Shown: positions 8,922 to 18,232 of the stretch, in pieces
Layout of the letters: every line of letters begins with the position of its first letter
Position numbering within the stretch: the stretch's first letter is position 1
NCBI GenBank assembly: GCA_965200685.1
Contig: OZ241379.1
Span: forward strand, 992,001 to 1,056,000
Source: Bin5 sp965200685
GTDB taxonomy: Bacteria; Chloroflexota; Anaerolineae; Caldilineales; Caldilineaceae
DNA length: 64,000 bases
Direction: 5' to 3'
Notes under the pieces: generated by a model
What the model saw: only the letters and a program-made list of their open reading frames with translations
What the model was told of the DNA's origin: nothing
Databases searched by the model: none
Position numbers and translations under genes: made by a program

Positions 8922-10780
8922 CGAAACATCGCAAACGCGCAGTTCATCAGAAAAATATCTCTCGCAACGGCCACCCGTTACCGACCGAAGAAGGAACAAT
9001 CGTCAAAAACTGGGGCGGACGCATCCCCATCGCGCTGACGTTCCCCAACAGCTATTACGTGGGGATGAGCAGCTTAGCATTTCAACTACTCTACCGTTGG
9101 TTGAATGACGAAGCGGATGTGGTGTGCGAGCGCATCTTCTGGCAGAAGGGCGCGTCAATGGCCGGCGGGCCACTGCTTTCCCTGGAAAACGGACGCCCAG
9201 CCGATGAATTCGACATCTGGGCATTTACCATCTCCTGGGAAATGGACTACTTCAATGTGGTGGAAATGCTGCGCCAGGCCGGTATCCCCCTTCTGGCCGC
9301 AGACCGCCGCGACAGCAGCCGCTGGGATGGCTCCCCCTGGCCTCTGCTCATTGCCGGCGGCCCCGGCATCACCATGAACCCAGAGCCTATGGCCCCCTTC
9401 TTCGATGTCATACTCATCGGCGAAGGCGAAGAGGCGGTACCCCAGTTCCTAGACTTCTGCCGTGACGGGCTATACGAAGACCGCGAGGCCATGTTACAAA
9501 CCCTGAACCAACAGCCCGGCTTCTACATCCCCCATCTGCGCCCCTCAAACCGCAATCATATCGACTTCCGTCCGGTGGAACGTCTATGGATACGGGAACT
9601 GTATAACCACCCCACCCACTCGGTTCTGTACACGCCGGACACAGAATTCAGCGGCATGCATCTGATGGAGATCGCGCGAGGCTGTGGCCGGGGCTGCCGT
9701 TTCTGTCTAGCTGGGTACGTCTACCGCCCGCCTCGGGAGCAGCCCTTGGAAACGCTGCTAGGCTGGGCAGATGCGGCCATGAACCAGGGCCACAACCGCA
9801 TCGGGCTCGTCAGTGCCGCCGTAAGCGACCACACACAGATCGACGAGCTGGCAACGGAACTCCAGCGTATGGGCGCGTCCATCAGTGCCAGTTCTATGCG
9901 TATGGACCCGATCAGTGTACCGCTGATTCGGGCCATGGCCGCCAGCGGCAGCCAGACCCTGACCGTTGCTCCAGAAGCAGGTAGCGAACGCCTACGCACT
10001 GTCATCAACAAAACCCAAACCGAAGACCAAATGATGAGGGCGATCCGGCTGGCCAATGAGTTGAACTTCCCCCAGCTCAAACTGTACTTCATGACGGGCC
10101 ATCCTACCGAAACCGACGATGACATTCAGGAGCTGATCGACTTTACACGCAAAGCCCGGCAACTTTTCAAGCGCCGCCTAGCGATTAACGCTACACCGTT
10201 CGTACCAAAGGCCCATACGCCCTTCCAATGGGAAGCCATGACCCCGCCAAGGGAGATCAAACGCCGCCAGCGGCTCATCAACAAAGCCCTGGCCCGCCAC
10301 GGAGTGGACGTGCGCGCAGATTCACCTGACTGGGCAGAGGTGCAGGCAGTACTCAGCCGGGGCGACCGGGCCCTGGCCCACGTCCTTTTGGCGATCCCGT
10401 CAGGCCAGTTGAACGTCCGCACATTCTTCCGCACCATGGAAGAACTCGGTCTGGAGAAAGAACACTACGTCGGGCACTGGGACGTAGGCTATCCCCTACC
10501 TTGGGATATCGTCCAGAGTGGTGTAAGTGAAAATTACTTTCACTACGAACTGCGACTCGCCAGCCAGAACCGCACGGGCCTCTCCTGCCCGCCGGACAGT
10601 GCCGGCTGCCTCACCTGTCAGGCCTGTGATGACGCTTGGGCCTTCCGCTACGGCTCCAACCGCCCGGTCCCCACAACCAAAGGCGGTGCCTGGCGTGCCC
10701 AAGATTGGCTACCCTGGACGAAACTGAAGGCCCAACAGCACACATCCTCTCTCGCCACTCCTACGACGACAGAACGATGA
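8918..10780 (+). CDS. B12-binding-type radical SAM protein (TIGR03960-like)
   Basis: A 620-aa radical S-adenosylmethionine protein. The 4Fe-4S cluster motif is C256-x3-C260-x2-C263 in 'ARGCGRGCRFCLAGYVYRP'. The N-terminal 200 residues resemble the cobalamin-binding-like domain of the TIGR03960 family ('NSYYVGMSSLAFQLLY', 'LIAGGPGITMNPEP'). The C-terminus has a further cysteine group ('CPPDSAGCLTCQACDD') that may hold a second metal site. It starts by ATGA overlap with the MobA-like gene and ends by ATGA overlap with the methyltransferase, so all three are coupled. The reaction is unknown; in other genomes the family lies near ribosome or tRNA maturation genes. Confidence 0.88.
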   Translation: MTKHRKRAVHQKNISRNGHPLPTEEGTIVKNWGGRIPIALTFPNSYYVGMSSLAFQLLYRWLNDEADVVCERIFWQKGASMAGGPLLSLENGRPADEFDIWAFTISWEMDYFNVVEMLRQAGIPLLAADRRDSSRWDGSPWPLLIAGGPGITMNPEPMAPFFDVILIGEGEEAVPQFLDFCRDGLYEDREAMLQTLNQQPGFYIPHLRPSNRNHIDFRPVERLWIRELYNHPTHSVLYTPDTEFSGMHLMEIARGCGRGCRFCLAGYVYRPPREQPLETLLGWADAAMNQGHNRIGLVSAAVSDHTQIDELATELQRMGASISASSMRMDPISVPLIRAMAASGSQTLTVAPEAGSERLRTVINKTQTEDQMMRAIRLANELNFPQLKLYFMTGHPTETDDDIQELIDFTRKARQLFKRRLAINATPFVPKAHTPFQWEAMTPPREIKRRQRLINKALARHGVDVRADSPDWAEVQAVLSRGDRALAHVLLAIPSGQLNVRTFFRTMEELGLEKEHYVGHWDVGYPLPWDIVQSGVSENYFHYELRLASQNRTGLSCPPDSAGCLTCQACDDAWAFRYGSNRPVPTTKGGAWRAQDWLPWTKLKAQQHTSSLATPTTTER

Positions 10781-11814
10781 CCGTAAAAGATCACAGCGGG
10801 TTTAATCTGCAACGTTTGCCGCCTACATTGCAGGCGCAGCTCAAACCCCTCTACGACCCACAGAATGCAGACTGTTCCTATCTGGAAATCGACCAGATTC
10901 ATCAAGGCGATGCGCTCGAACTGTTGCCCCACATCAAACCCAACAGCATCGCCTTGAGTGTCTGGTCGCCTCCTTACTTTGTGGGCAAAGAATACGAAGC
11001 ACACTTGGACTTTGAAGGATGGCAAGAGCTGTTAGCCAGTATCATCGCGCATCATTTTCCAATCATCAAACCAGGTGGATTTATCGCCATCAACATTGCT
11101 GATATCCTCGTCTTTCGCGATCCGGCAATGCCCCGCATTCAGGCAGAGGTGGTCGGTCGCCAGCGTTCCCCTGTGACATATGAGGATATTTTGCAGGCCA
11201 TGGCGCATCACCCCGACTATACTCGCTACCAACTTGCAAAACTGTTGGGATGCAGCGAGCAGACAATCGACCGGCGCTTGAATGGCAATAATATTCGTGG
11301 CGGCAAATCCGAAGCACAGACACGGGTAAAAATCGTGGGGGGATTGGTCGAGCAATGGGCATTGGAGGCCGGATTCTACCCCTATGATCGGCGCATTTGG
11401 GTGAAAGACCCGGCTTGGGAAAACTCGCGTTGGGCCAGTCTTTCCTACCGCTCTGTGGATGAGTTCGAATATTTATATATCTTCTGGAAACCAGGCATTA
11501 CAAAAATCGACCGCAAACGTCTTACCCCAGCCGAGTGGAAGGAGTGGGGCTCGCGTGGGGTATGGTATTTTCCTTCTGTGCGGATCAATGATGATCACGA
11601 GGCTAAATTTCCGCTTGCACTTCCTACCAGAGCGATCCGCTTGCTCACTGATCCCGGTGATGTGGTACTCGACTGCTTTGTGGGCAGCGGGACTACCGCT
11701 GTCGCAGCACTTCAAGAAAACCGACACTTCATCGGCGTAGAATTGAACCCGGACTACGTACAATTGGCACGCCAGACGTACGAAACTGACGATGAACCGC
11801 ATTCCTCACCATAA
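10777..11814 (+). CDS. Orphan DNA methyltransferase (N4-cytosine or N6-adenine, beta class)
   Basis: A 345-aa amino-methyltransferase with catalytic motif SPPY (64-67) first and the AdoMet motif 'DCFVGSGTTAVAA' (about 299) last, which is the beta order. An inserted helix-turn-helix-like stretch ('YQLAKLLGCSEQTIDRRLNG', about 148-167) lies in the target-recognition region; this is not a standard part of small methyltransferases. The ATG overlaps the radical SAM stop and the 3' end overlaps PgeF by 23 bases. No restriction endonuclease is adjacent, so a regulatory or solitary methyltransferase is likely. SPPY is typical of N4-cytosine enzymes but not exclusive to them. Confidence 0.88.
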   Translation: MTVKDHSGFNLQRLPPTLQAQLKPLYDPQNADCSYLEIDQIHQGDALELLPHIKPNSIALSVWSPPYFVGKEYEAHLDFEGWQELLASIIAHHFPIIKPGGFIAINIADILVFRDPAMPRIQAEVVGRQRSPVTYEDILQAMAHHPDYTRYQLAKLLGCSEQTIDRRLNGNNIRGGKSEAQTRVKIVGGLVEQWALEAGFYPYDRRIWVKDPAWENSRWASLSYRSVDEFEYLYIFWKPGITKIDRKRLTPAEWKEWGSRGVWYFPSVRINDDHEAKFPLALPTRAIRLLTDPGDVVLDCFVGSGTTAVAALQENRHFIGVELNPDYVQLARQTYETDDEPHSSP

Positions 11815-12685
11815 CGGTGTGATAACCTATACCTTTGAGAGCTTCGCCTCGCTGCCGGTCTCAGCCCATGTGAGTACTCGTCACGGCGGTGTTTCGCCCG
11901 CACCTTGGCGCAGCCTGAACTTCAGCTACAGCTCGGGTGATGCGCGGGAACGGGTACAAGAAAATTTCGCCCGCTTTTGTACTGCCCTAAACCAGGACCC
12001 ATCTCAACCTGTGCGTACCCATCAAATCCACAGCACCGGCATAGCCAAGGTCGATTGGGAAGATGCCGGCTGTCGGCAGCCGCAAACCGACGCGCTCATC
12101 ACCGATGCGGTGGGCCTGCCGCTTTTTCTCGTCTTCGCCGACTGCGTGCCTCTTGTTCTCTATGATCCTGTGCATCACGCGTTGGGGGCTTGCCATGCCG
12201 GATGGCGGGGAACGATCAATGGCATGGCCGCAGCAACCCTATGGGCGATGCAGGCAGCCTACAACACAGACCCAGCCCATGTGCGAGTGGGCATCGGTCC
12301 CAGCATCGGACCAGAGAGCTATGAAGTGGGCGAAGATGTATGGAAGATGGCTCTTGCCAAACTACCAGCAGCAGATCTCTTTTTCCGCCATTTGAATGGC
12401 CCGACAATGCCCATAAGCGCGGATAGCGGGCCCTTCACACCCAATGGTTTGGCCGAGACGGACGGCAGCCATGCCCGCTTCAATGAGAAGGCCAATCCGT
12501 ACTTCGATCTATGGCAGGCTAACGCCGCCCAACTGGTCTCTGCCGCTGTACGGCCGGCACACATTGAAATCGCAGGTATTGACACCGCGCAAAATACCGA
12601 CGACTTCTATAGCTACCGCGCGCAACAGGGCGCATGCGGTCTGTTCGGGTTGCTGACATGGCTAGAGCCGAACTGCAGTGGCTAA
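11792..12685 (+). CDS. pgeF: PgeF/YfiH-type multicopper-like purine nucleoside phosphorylase (laccase-domain protein)
   Basis: A 297-aa protein of the YfiH family, known for peptidoglycan editing and for purine nucleoside phosphorylase or adenosine deaminase activity. The zinc ligands are seen in 'THQIHS', 'FADCVPLVLYD' and 'CHAGWRGT', and the family motif 'GIGPSIGPESYEVG' follows. The start lies 23 bases inside the methyltransferase gene, so it is the last gene of the overlapping operon begun at 8220. Length fits the family (240-300 aa). Confidence 0.92.
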   Translation: MNRIPHHNGVITYTFESFASLPVSAHVSTRHGGVSPAPWRSLNFSYSSGDARERVQENFARFCTALNQDPSQPVRTHQIHSTGIAKVDWEDAGCRQPQTDALITDAVGLPLFLVFADCVPLVLYDPVHHALGACHAGWRGTINGMAAATLWAMQAAYNTDPAHVRVGIGPSIGPESYEVGEDVWKMALAKLPAADLFFRHLNGPTMPISADSGPFTPNGLAETDGSHARFNEKANPYFDLWQANAAQLVSAAVRPAHIEIAGIDTAQNTDDFYSYRAQQGACGLFGLLTWLEPNCSG

Positions 12686-12757
12686 TGGTCGCCTTACAGT
12701 TCAGCGTTGTTATCAAGAACTATGATACAATAACCGGTGTACGAAGGAGAAACTGCA

Positions 12758-12835
12758 ATGGTTCGTGATCTTTCAGCGGTGTTATCTGCATGTCCGATAG
12801 TTCAACCCGATTTGAGGAACTGTTCAGTTGGCTAG
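12758..12835 (+). CDS. Possible 25-aa leader peptide upstream of and overlapping the next gene
   Basis: A short frame with the best ribosome site in this gap (AAGGAGA at 12744, 7 bases before the ATG) encodes 25 residues and ends 46 bases into the following gene in another frame. The start of that gene (ATG 12790) has no comparable ribosome site. The arrangement suggests translational coupling or a leader, but the peptide resembles nothing I know and could be chance. Confidence 0.3.
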   Translation: MVRDLSAVLSACPIVQPDLRNCSVG

Positions 12836-13599
12836 AGATCGACGCCCTGCCCAGCGCGCAGCAGATTCTCGATTCAATGGATATGTTCGCCTGGATGCTG
12901 GTTTTGCTCCTGCTCGGGGCGGGAATGCTCGGCCTCTTTCTGACCATAAACACCCGCTACCAGTTCCGCATGATTCAGGAGGCAGAGGCAACACCGGACA
13001 TGCTGCTAGCGCGGCTCAAGCAGGACCCAACCTATCTGACGCCCATGTCAATTGTCAACCGCCTCGGTGCGGACGTGACGTTGCAGCTTTTAGAGTACGG
13101 CGATCAGGTCACTGGATCCCAGTGGCGGTTCAAGTGGAGTGCGGTACGAGAAGAGCTGTTGAAGATCCTCGCGGCCCAGAACGCATTTGGCCCCATTTAT
13201 GCCCTAGCCCATTACTACCAGTGCGTTGATAACACCGAGCCGGACAGCCTACGCATTCGCCGCACAGCCCTGATCCACAAACTGGGACAGGGCCGCCACC
13301 TAGACCCAGGGCCAGATGGAATGCCGGCCCAGTTGCGGCTGGTACGCCATACCGCGGAGCAGATCGGCGAACTAGACTTTGACGGGCCGACCATCTGGCT
13401 GGAAAATGCCGAAGAACCGATGCCCACGGAAGGACCGATCATCAAAATGGAGGTCGTGCGTTTCAAAACCGTGGATCAGGCTGAGGTCCGTCTGCTCATC
13501 CAGCGGACACCCAGCGTCGGCGGAGGTTTCCTTCTACAACTAGAAAAGCGTCATAAGATGTGGATCGTCACCAATGAGCAGATCGACTGGATCCTATAA
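12790..13599 (+). CDS. Unknown single-pass membrane protein
   Basis: A 269-aa protein not recognised by family. Residues about 33-53 ('FAWMLVLLLLGAGMLGLFLT') form one membrane span, leaving a short outer N-terminus and a cytoplasmic domain of about 215 residues. The start at 12790 is the first ATG after an in-frame stop at 12766. The cytoplasmic part is mixed helical and strand with no catalytic motif I can name. It precedes the sensor-like gene and ftsK in the same direction, so an envelope role is possible but unsupported. Confidence 0.7.
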   Translation: MSDSSTRFEELFSWLEIDALPSAQQILDSMDMFAWMLVLLLLGAGMLGLFLTINTRYQFRMIQEAEATPDMLLARLKQDPTYLTPMSIVNRLGADVTLQLLEYGDQVTGSQWRFKWSAVREELLKILAAQNAFGPIYALAHYYQCVDNTEPDSLRIRRTALIHKLGQGRHLDPGPDGMPAQLRLVRHTAEQIGELDFDGPTIWLENAEEPMPTEGPIIKMEVVRFKTVDQAEVRLLIQRTPSVGGGFLLQLEKRHKMWIVTNEQIDWIL

Positions 13600-13676
13600 A
13601 GCAGGTTTCATCGGCTAACCATAGAATCTAGAAAATTTTTCAGACAAAGGCTTTCATCCAATCATCCACATAACGA

Positions 13677-15833
13677 ATGAACGAATTTACCCTGACCCTC
13701 ACGGACGCGCTAGGCTTTCTGAATGCCCTGGTCTCATCGGTAGTCGTGATTCTGGCCTTCTCGCTTCTGACCTATACACTGACCTACAATTTTCGTCACC
13801 CGGTGGCGCGGCGGTTTGCCTTTCTGCTGGGCCTGGTAAGCGTGACGTACGCGTCGGAAGTCGCGCTTACCAGGGTAGTCGGTGCTGACTCGGCAGCCCA
13901 TTGGCTGCGCTTTGAGTGGTTGGGGATTGCTCTCCTGCCCTGGGCCTACTATACATTTTCCTATTCTGTTCTACGCACCACAAACTATCATACGGACCGT
14001 CGCCGGCTGATCAACATCGGGGTCGGCATTCTTTCTACCATTTTGGTTGCGAGTGCGGTGTCGTCGTTAGTTCTAGCACTGCTGCCGACCCAACAGCAAC
14101 CGGCACTTTTGAGATTTTTCTCAACGCTTCTGGTTGCGTCCGTGGTCCATGTGCCACTCTTCAGCTATCTCCAGCCGGGTCCCTTGTTCTGGCCCTTTAC
14201 TGGGTTCTTCGCGGGCACTTTCATTCTTTCCTACCTGAACATCTGGAAAGCACGCCAACGCTGCTTGACCGCGGACAGCCGTCAACGGATGACCTATCTG
14301 CTGCTGGCGTCCGCGGCCCCTGGCATCGGCACATTTCCCTACCTCATCGCCCTCGGCAAGACTGCGGCCGGGCCAGTTCTACCGGAGCTGATTCTGGGCG
14401 TAGCGATCCTCGGCAATATTGCTGTCAGTTCAATGCTGGTGGTCATGAGTTATACGGTGGCTTTTTTCGGGGTCTACACGCCAGACCGGATGGTACGCTA
14501 CCGCTTGGTCCGTTACTTCACACGTGGCCCCATTGTGGCGATTCTCGTCATTCTGGCGATTCAGACGATCCCGACCGTTGAACTTATCCTTGGTTTGCCG
14601 CGCAACATCGTTCTGTTTAGCGTCATCACCGGTGTGATCGTCATCAGCCAGGTGGTTCTTAGTATGACAAAAGCACTGGTAGACCGCTTGATCTACCGGG
14701 CAGACCGGGAGGAGATGGCTTGGCTGCGGGAGTTGGACAGACGCCTACTGACAACCACAGATCTGCGCCAGTTTCTCGAAAACCATCTCTCAGGACTATG
14801 CGAATTCATGCGCGTCCCCTCAGGCTTTGTGGCAGCAGCCATCGGCACAGAGTTGATTTTGGAAGCAGTAGTCGGGCCAGAGGGAACTCGTCAAGAAATC
14901 CTGGAAAGCAAAGACTGGAGCAATGCCCTGAACGAGGCCCTACGCCACAATTTCATTCAGAGTTCGCACGATGCAAAACACAACAATGGGCCCACACCGC
15001 ACAGTCGCAATGGACAAAACCCCTCGCCGGGACATGACCTATCTCCCCGCCCAGTTAGTGTCCTGTTGCCGACAGTCTATAGCGGATACTGGCTTTGGCC
15101 GCTGGTCGAACGGGCAGGAGAGGAGGACAAGGATGTAGTTTTGGGAATGCTAGGCGTACACGCCCGCAGCACCACGCCTACCTTCAACCAAAACGAACAG
15201 AGCTTGCTCACCCAACAGATCGAAAACATCGGCATGGCCCTATTAGACCGCAAATTGCAGATGCAAGTGATGGTTGCCCTACGGCGGATTATCCCCGGCA
15301 TCGACCGCATTCAGCAGATTCGCGGGATTGTGCCCTATACATTGCAGAACACGGAAGTTCCCCCTTCTGAACTGCTAGAACCAAGTCCTATCCACAGCCC
15401 GGAATTCGAAAGTTGGGTGAAAGACGCGCTCAGCCATTACTGGGGCGGCCCCAAATTGACCCGCAGCCCGTTGATGCAACTGCGAGTCGTAGAGCGGACC
15501 ATCAAAGAAGCAGATGGCAATCCAAGCAAGGCCTTGCGGCTTGTGCTGGGCCGGGCCATCGAAAACCTGCGCCCAGACAGCAAGCAGGACCTGAGTACAC
15601 CCGAGTGGTTATTGTACAATATCCTAGAGATGCGCTTCATTCAAGGCCGCAAAATTCGCGAGATCGCGGGACGTCTGGCGATCAGTGAAAGTGACTTGTA
15701 CCGCAAACAGCGGGTCGCTATCGGCCAAGTAGCACAGGTATTGACGGATATGGAACAAAGCGATTGGGATGCGCTCTTTTCCGTCCCGGAAAGCGAGACG
15801 GACAGTGCTGCGGTGATGAAAAACAGTGGATAG
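13677..15833 (+). CDS. Seven-TM sensor-like protein with GAF-like middle and HTH-like C-terminus
   Basis: A 718-aa protein. The first about 320 residues hold seven to eight hydrophobic spans, like the 7TM sensor modules placed ahead of bacterial kinases. Residues about 340-560 look like a GAF-type cytoplasmic domain. There is no histidine-kinase, GGDEF or EAL motif. Near 655-690 'GRLAISESDLYRKQRVAIGQ' resembles a helix-turn-helix, as in factors with an 'IREIAGRLAISESDLYRKQR' arrangement. A membrane-anchored regulator is therefore possible. Genes upstream and downstream (unknown membrane protein, ftsK) are co-directional with gaps of 77 and 47 bases. Confidence 0.72.
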   Translation: MNEFTLTLTDALGFLNALVSSVVVILAFSLLTYTLTYNFRHPVARRFAFLLGLVSVTYASEVALTRVVGADSAAHWLRFEWLGIALLPWAYYTFSYSVLRTTNYHTDRRRLINIGVGILSTILVASAVSSLVLALLPTQQQPALLRFFSTLLVASVVHVPLFSYLQPGPLFWPFTGFFAGTFILSYLNIWKARQRCLTADSRQRMTYLLLASAAPGIGTFPYLIALGKTAAGPVLPELILGVAILGNIAVSSMLVVMSYTVAFFGVYTPDRMVRYRLVRYFTRGPIVAILVILAIQTIPTVELILGLPRNIVLFSVITGVIVISQVVLSMTKALVDRLIYRADREEMAWLRELDRRLLTTTDLRQFLENHLSGLCEFMRVPSGFVAAAIGTELILEAVVGPEGTRQEILESKDWSNALNEALRHNFIQSSHDAKHNNGPTPHSRNGQNPSPGHDLSPRPVSVLLPTVYSGYWLWPLVERAGEEDKDVVLGMLGVHARSTTPTFNQNEQSLLTQQIENIGMALLDRKLQMQVMVALRRIIPGIDRIQQIRGIVPYTLQNTEVPPSELLEPSPIHSPEFESWVKDALSHYWGGPKLTRSPLMQLRVVERTIKEADGNPSKALRLVLGRAIENLRPDSKQDLSTPEWLLYNILEMRFIQGRKIREIAGRLAISESDLYRKQRVAIGQVAQVLTDMEQSDWDALFSVPESETDSAAVMKNSG

Positions 15834-15880
15834 TGGCAAGCAGTTCCTCACCACGATTCATTGCAGGTAAGGATAACGTT

Positions 15881-18175
15881 ATGGCTGCGAACCGTCGTAG
15901 ACGACAGCAGAAATCTCAGAACTCCGGCCTGCTGGTAGACATTCAAGCAGTTCTGCGGGCCCTGATGCAGAACTTCAGACAAGAAGCCCTCGGTTTAGCC
16001 ATTTTTCTTGTGGGCGGAGGGCTGGGCTTTACGCTCTTCACATCCGGCCAGGAGTCGTGGGTCGCAGAGCTGGCGGGCTGGCTGGCCTGGCCGCTGGTGG
16101 TGAGCCTGCTGGTGATGGGCGTTGTTCTGATGCTAGGGCAACTCGCTGGCTACTGGAATCCAGAGGCGATAGTCGCTATGGAACTGCTATTGCTGTCCCT
16201 GGCGATCTTGACATATTATTGCGCTGTCCCCTTATCTGCCATGTGGTGCGGCGCACAAAGTTTGATCGGAAACAGCCAAAGCGTTGTTGATTGGACGATG
16301 CCCCCCGCTGCTGTGGGGAGTGGGCTGATGGGTTGGGGCCCCGGCAATGTGCTGCTCAGCCTGTTTGGACGCTTGCCCGCGGCTCTGATCGCTATCCTTT
16401 GCGGCCTGACCGGGCTGTATCTGCTGTTCCGCCATACACCTCTGATCTATATGACCCCCTATCTGCGGCTCATTCGCTGGCCCGGCCTGCCATTGCGGCC
16501 AGAAAGCCCGCCACAGACATCATCTATTGAAACAGATATACCCTCACCAATACAGCAATACCCCCTACCTCTTGACCCGGCCACCTTATCCGCGCATTCT
16601 ACGGAGCGGACGCCCCCCCTGCTGCGCTCTGCGGAATCGTCTCCTCGTTCAAACGAGAAATCTGCCGAACGCAAGCCGAAAACAGACAGCCAAAACAACA
16701 AACCAATCAAACAGGTACGTAGCGCGCCAGATCTGCCGCCGCTGACACTGCTTGAGGAGGATGCCGGGCAGTTCGGCAATTGGGATATCGAGGCAATGGC
16801 CCAGATCATCCACCAAACTCTGTGGGATTTCAACATTCCTGTGGAGATCGTCAACATCGAGAGCGGGCCGACGGTCACCCAATTCGGCGTGCAGCCCCAG
16901 TACATCGAACGGGCCGGCCAACGCCGCAAAGTACGGGTCAGCCGTATCGCCTCTGTGGCCGATGATCTAGCCTTGGCCCTGGCCGCGCCGGCCATCCGCA
17001 TTGAAGCACCAGTCCCAGGGCAGCCGTATGTGGGCATTGAAGTGCCAAACCCACAAAAAACCATCGTAGGGATAAAAGGGATCCTACAAAGTAAGCAGTG
17101 GGCACAACAGAGCGCAGCCTTGCCCTTAGCCCTAGGCCGGGATACATCCGGCCTGCCTATCATCTCTGACCTTGCCCGTGCCCCTCATATGCTGATTGCC
17201 GGCGCAACCGGTGCCGGCAAGTCAGCCTGCATCAATGGCCTGATCATCAGCCTACAGATGCACCATGGCCCGGAGACCTTGCGCTTCATCATGGTGGACC
17301 CCAAAATGGTGGAGTTGCCCGGCTACAACAAGATTCCCCATATGATCGGCAAAGTAATTACAGATGTGGACCAGGTTCACGGCGCGCTGACCTGGCTGCT
17401 GCTGCAGATGGATGACCGCTACCAACTCTTCCGCGAGCATAAGGTGCGGAACCTCACCACCTACAACGCCCTGGCTCGTCGGCACAAAAACATAGAGCCT
17501 TTGCCCTATCTAGTTCTGATCATTGATGAACTGGCCGACCTGATGATGACCGCGCCAGAAGAGATCGAGAGACAACTCGTTCGTCTGGCCCAGATGGCAC
17601 GGGCAACAGGCATTCATCTGGTGATCGCCACCCAACGCCCCAGTACCGACGTGGTAACGGGCCTGATCAAAGCCAATTTCCCAACCCGCCTCGCCTTTGC
17701 TGTCACAAGCCAAGTGGACAGCCGGGTGATCCTAGATGCGCCCGGGGCCGAGAAGCTGCTCGGCCAAGGGGATATGCTGTTTATGCGCCCGGACAGTGCC
17801 AAAATTCAACGCATCCAAGGTAGCTATGTCACCGATGCAGAGATCAGGCAGGTGGTTGATTGGTGGCAAGAACGCAATCGCCAAGAAAACCCTGATGGCC
17901 CTCTCGCCAAAGTGGCCCCCTGGATCGGCCTGCTGGATCGAATGGACGATGAGGATGATCTGTTAGCAGACGCCATAGATGCTATCCGCGATCAGGAGAC
18001 GGCCAGCACCAGCTTTATACAGCGACAGCTCCGGATCGGTTATCCCCGCGCTGCCCGCTTGATCTCTCTGCTTGAGGACCAGGGGGTCATCGGCGCGGAC
18101 CAGGGCGGCGGCCGAGGACGGCCCGTGCTCCTGAAAGACAGACAGGAAATGACGCCGGAGAACGCAATCAAGTAA
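15881..18175 (+). CDS. ftsK: FtsK/SpoIIIE-type DNA translocase
   Basis: A 764-aa septal DNA translocase. The N-terminal about 200 residues have four membrane spans, a Pro/Ser-rich linker covers about 210-290, then comes the motor: Walker A 'GATGAGKS' (441-448), Walker B 'LVLIIDELADLMM' (about 547), 'ARATGIHLVIATQRPSTDVV' sensor region, and a C-terminal winged-helix gamma domain ('TSFIQRQLRIGYPRAARL') that reads polar DNA sequences. The frame is open from 15764, but ATG 15881 has AAGGA 8 bases upstream and avoids a 70-base overlap with the previous gene. Confidence 0.95.
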   Translation: MAANRRRRQQKSQNSGLLVDIQAVLRALMQNFRQEALGLAIFLVGGGLGFTLFTSGQESWVAELAGWLAWPLVVSLLVMGVVLMLGQLAGYWNPEAIVAMELLLLSLAILTYYCAVPLSAMWCGAQSLIGNSQSVVDWTMPPAAVGSGLMGWGPGNVLLSLFGRLPAALIAILCGLTGLYLLFRHTPLIYMTPYLRLIRWPGLPLRPESPPQTSSIETDIPSPIQQYPLPLDPATLSAHSTERTPPLLRSAESSPRSNEKSAERKPKTDSQNNKPIKQVRSAPDLPPLTLLEEDAGQFGNWDIEAMAQIIHQTLWDFNIPVEIVNIESGPTVTQFGVQPQYIERAGQRRKVRVSRIASVADDLALALAAPAIRIEAPVPGQPYVGIEVPNPQKTIVGIKGILQSKQWAQQSAALPLALGRDTSGLPIISDLARAPHMLIAGATGAGKSACINGLIISLQMHHGPETLRFIMVDPKMVELPGYNKIPHMIGKVITDVDQVHGALTWLLLQMDDRYQLFREHKVRNLTTYNALARRHKNIEPLPYLVLIIDELADLMMTAPEEIERQLVRLAQMARATGIHLVIATQRPSTDVVTGLIKANFPTRLAFAVTSQVDSRVILDAPGAEKLLGQGDMLFMRPDSAKIQRIQGSYVTDAEIRQVVDWWQERNRQENPDGPLAKVAPWIGLLDRMDDEDDLLADAIDAIRDQETASTSFIQRQLRIGYPRAARLISLLEDQGVIGADQGGGRGRPVLLKDRQEMTPENAIK

Positions 18176-18232
18176 GACAAGTGGAGAGCAGATTCACTCT
18201 TCACGAGCCATCAACCACTGGGAGTCCCGACA

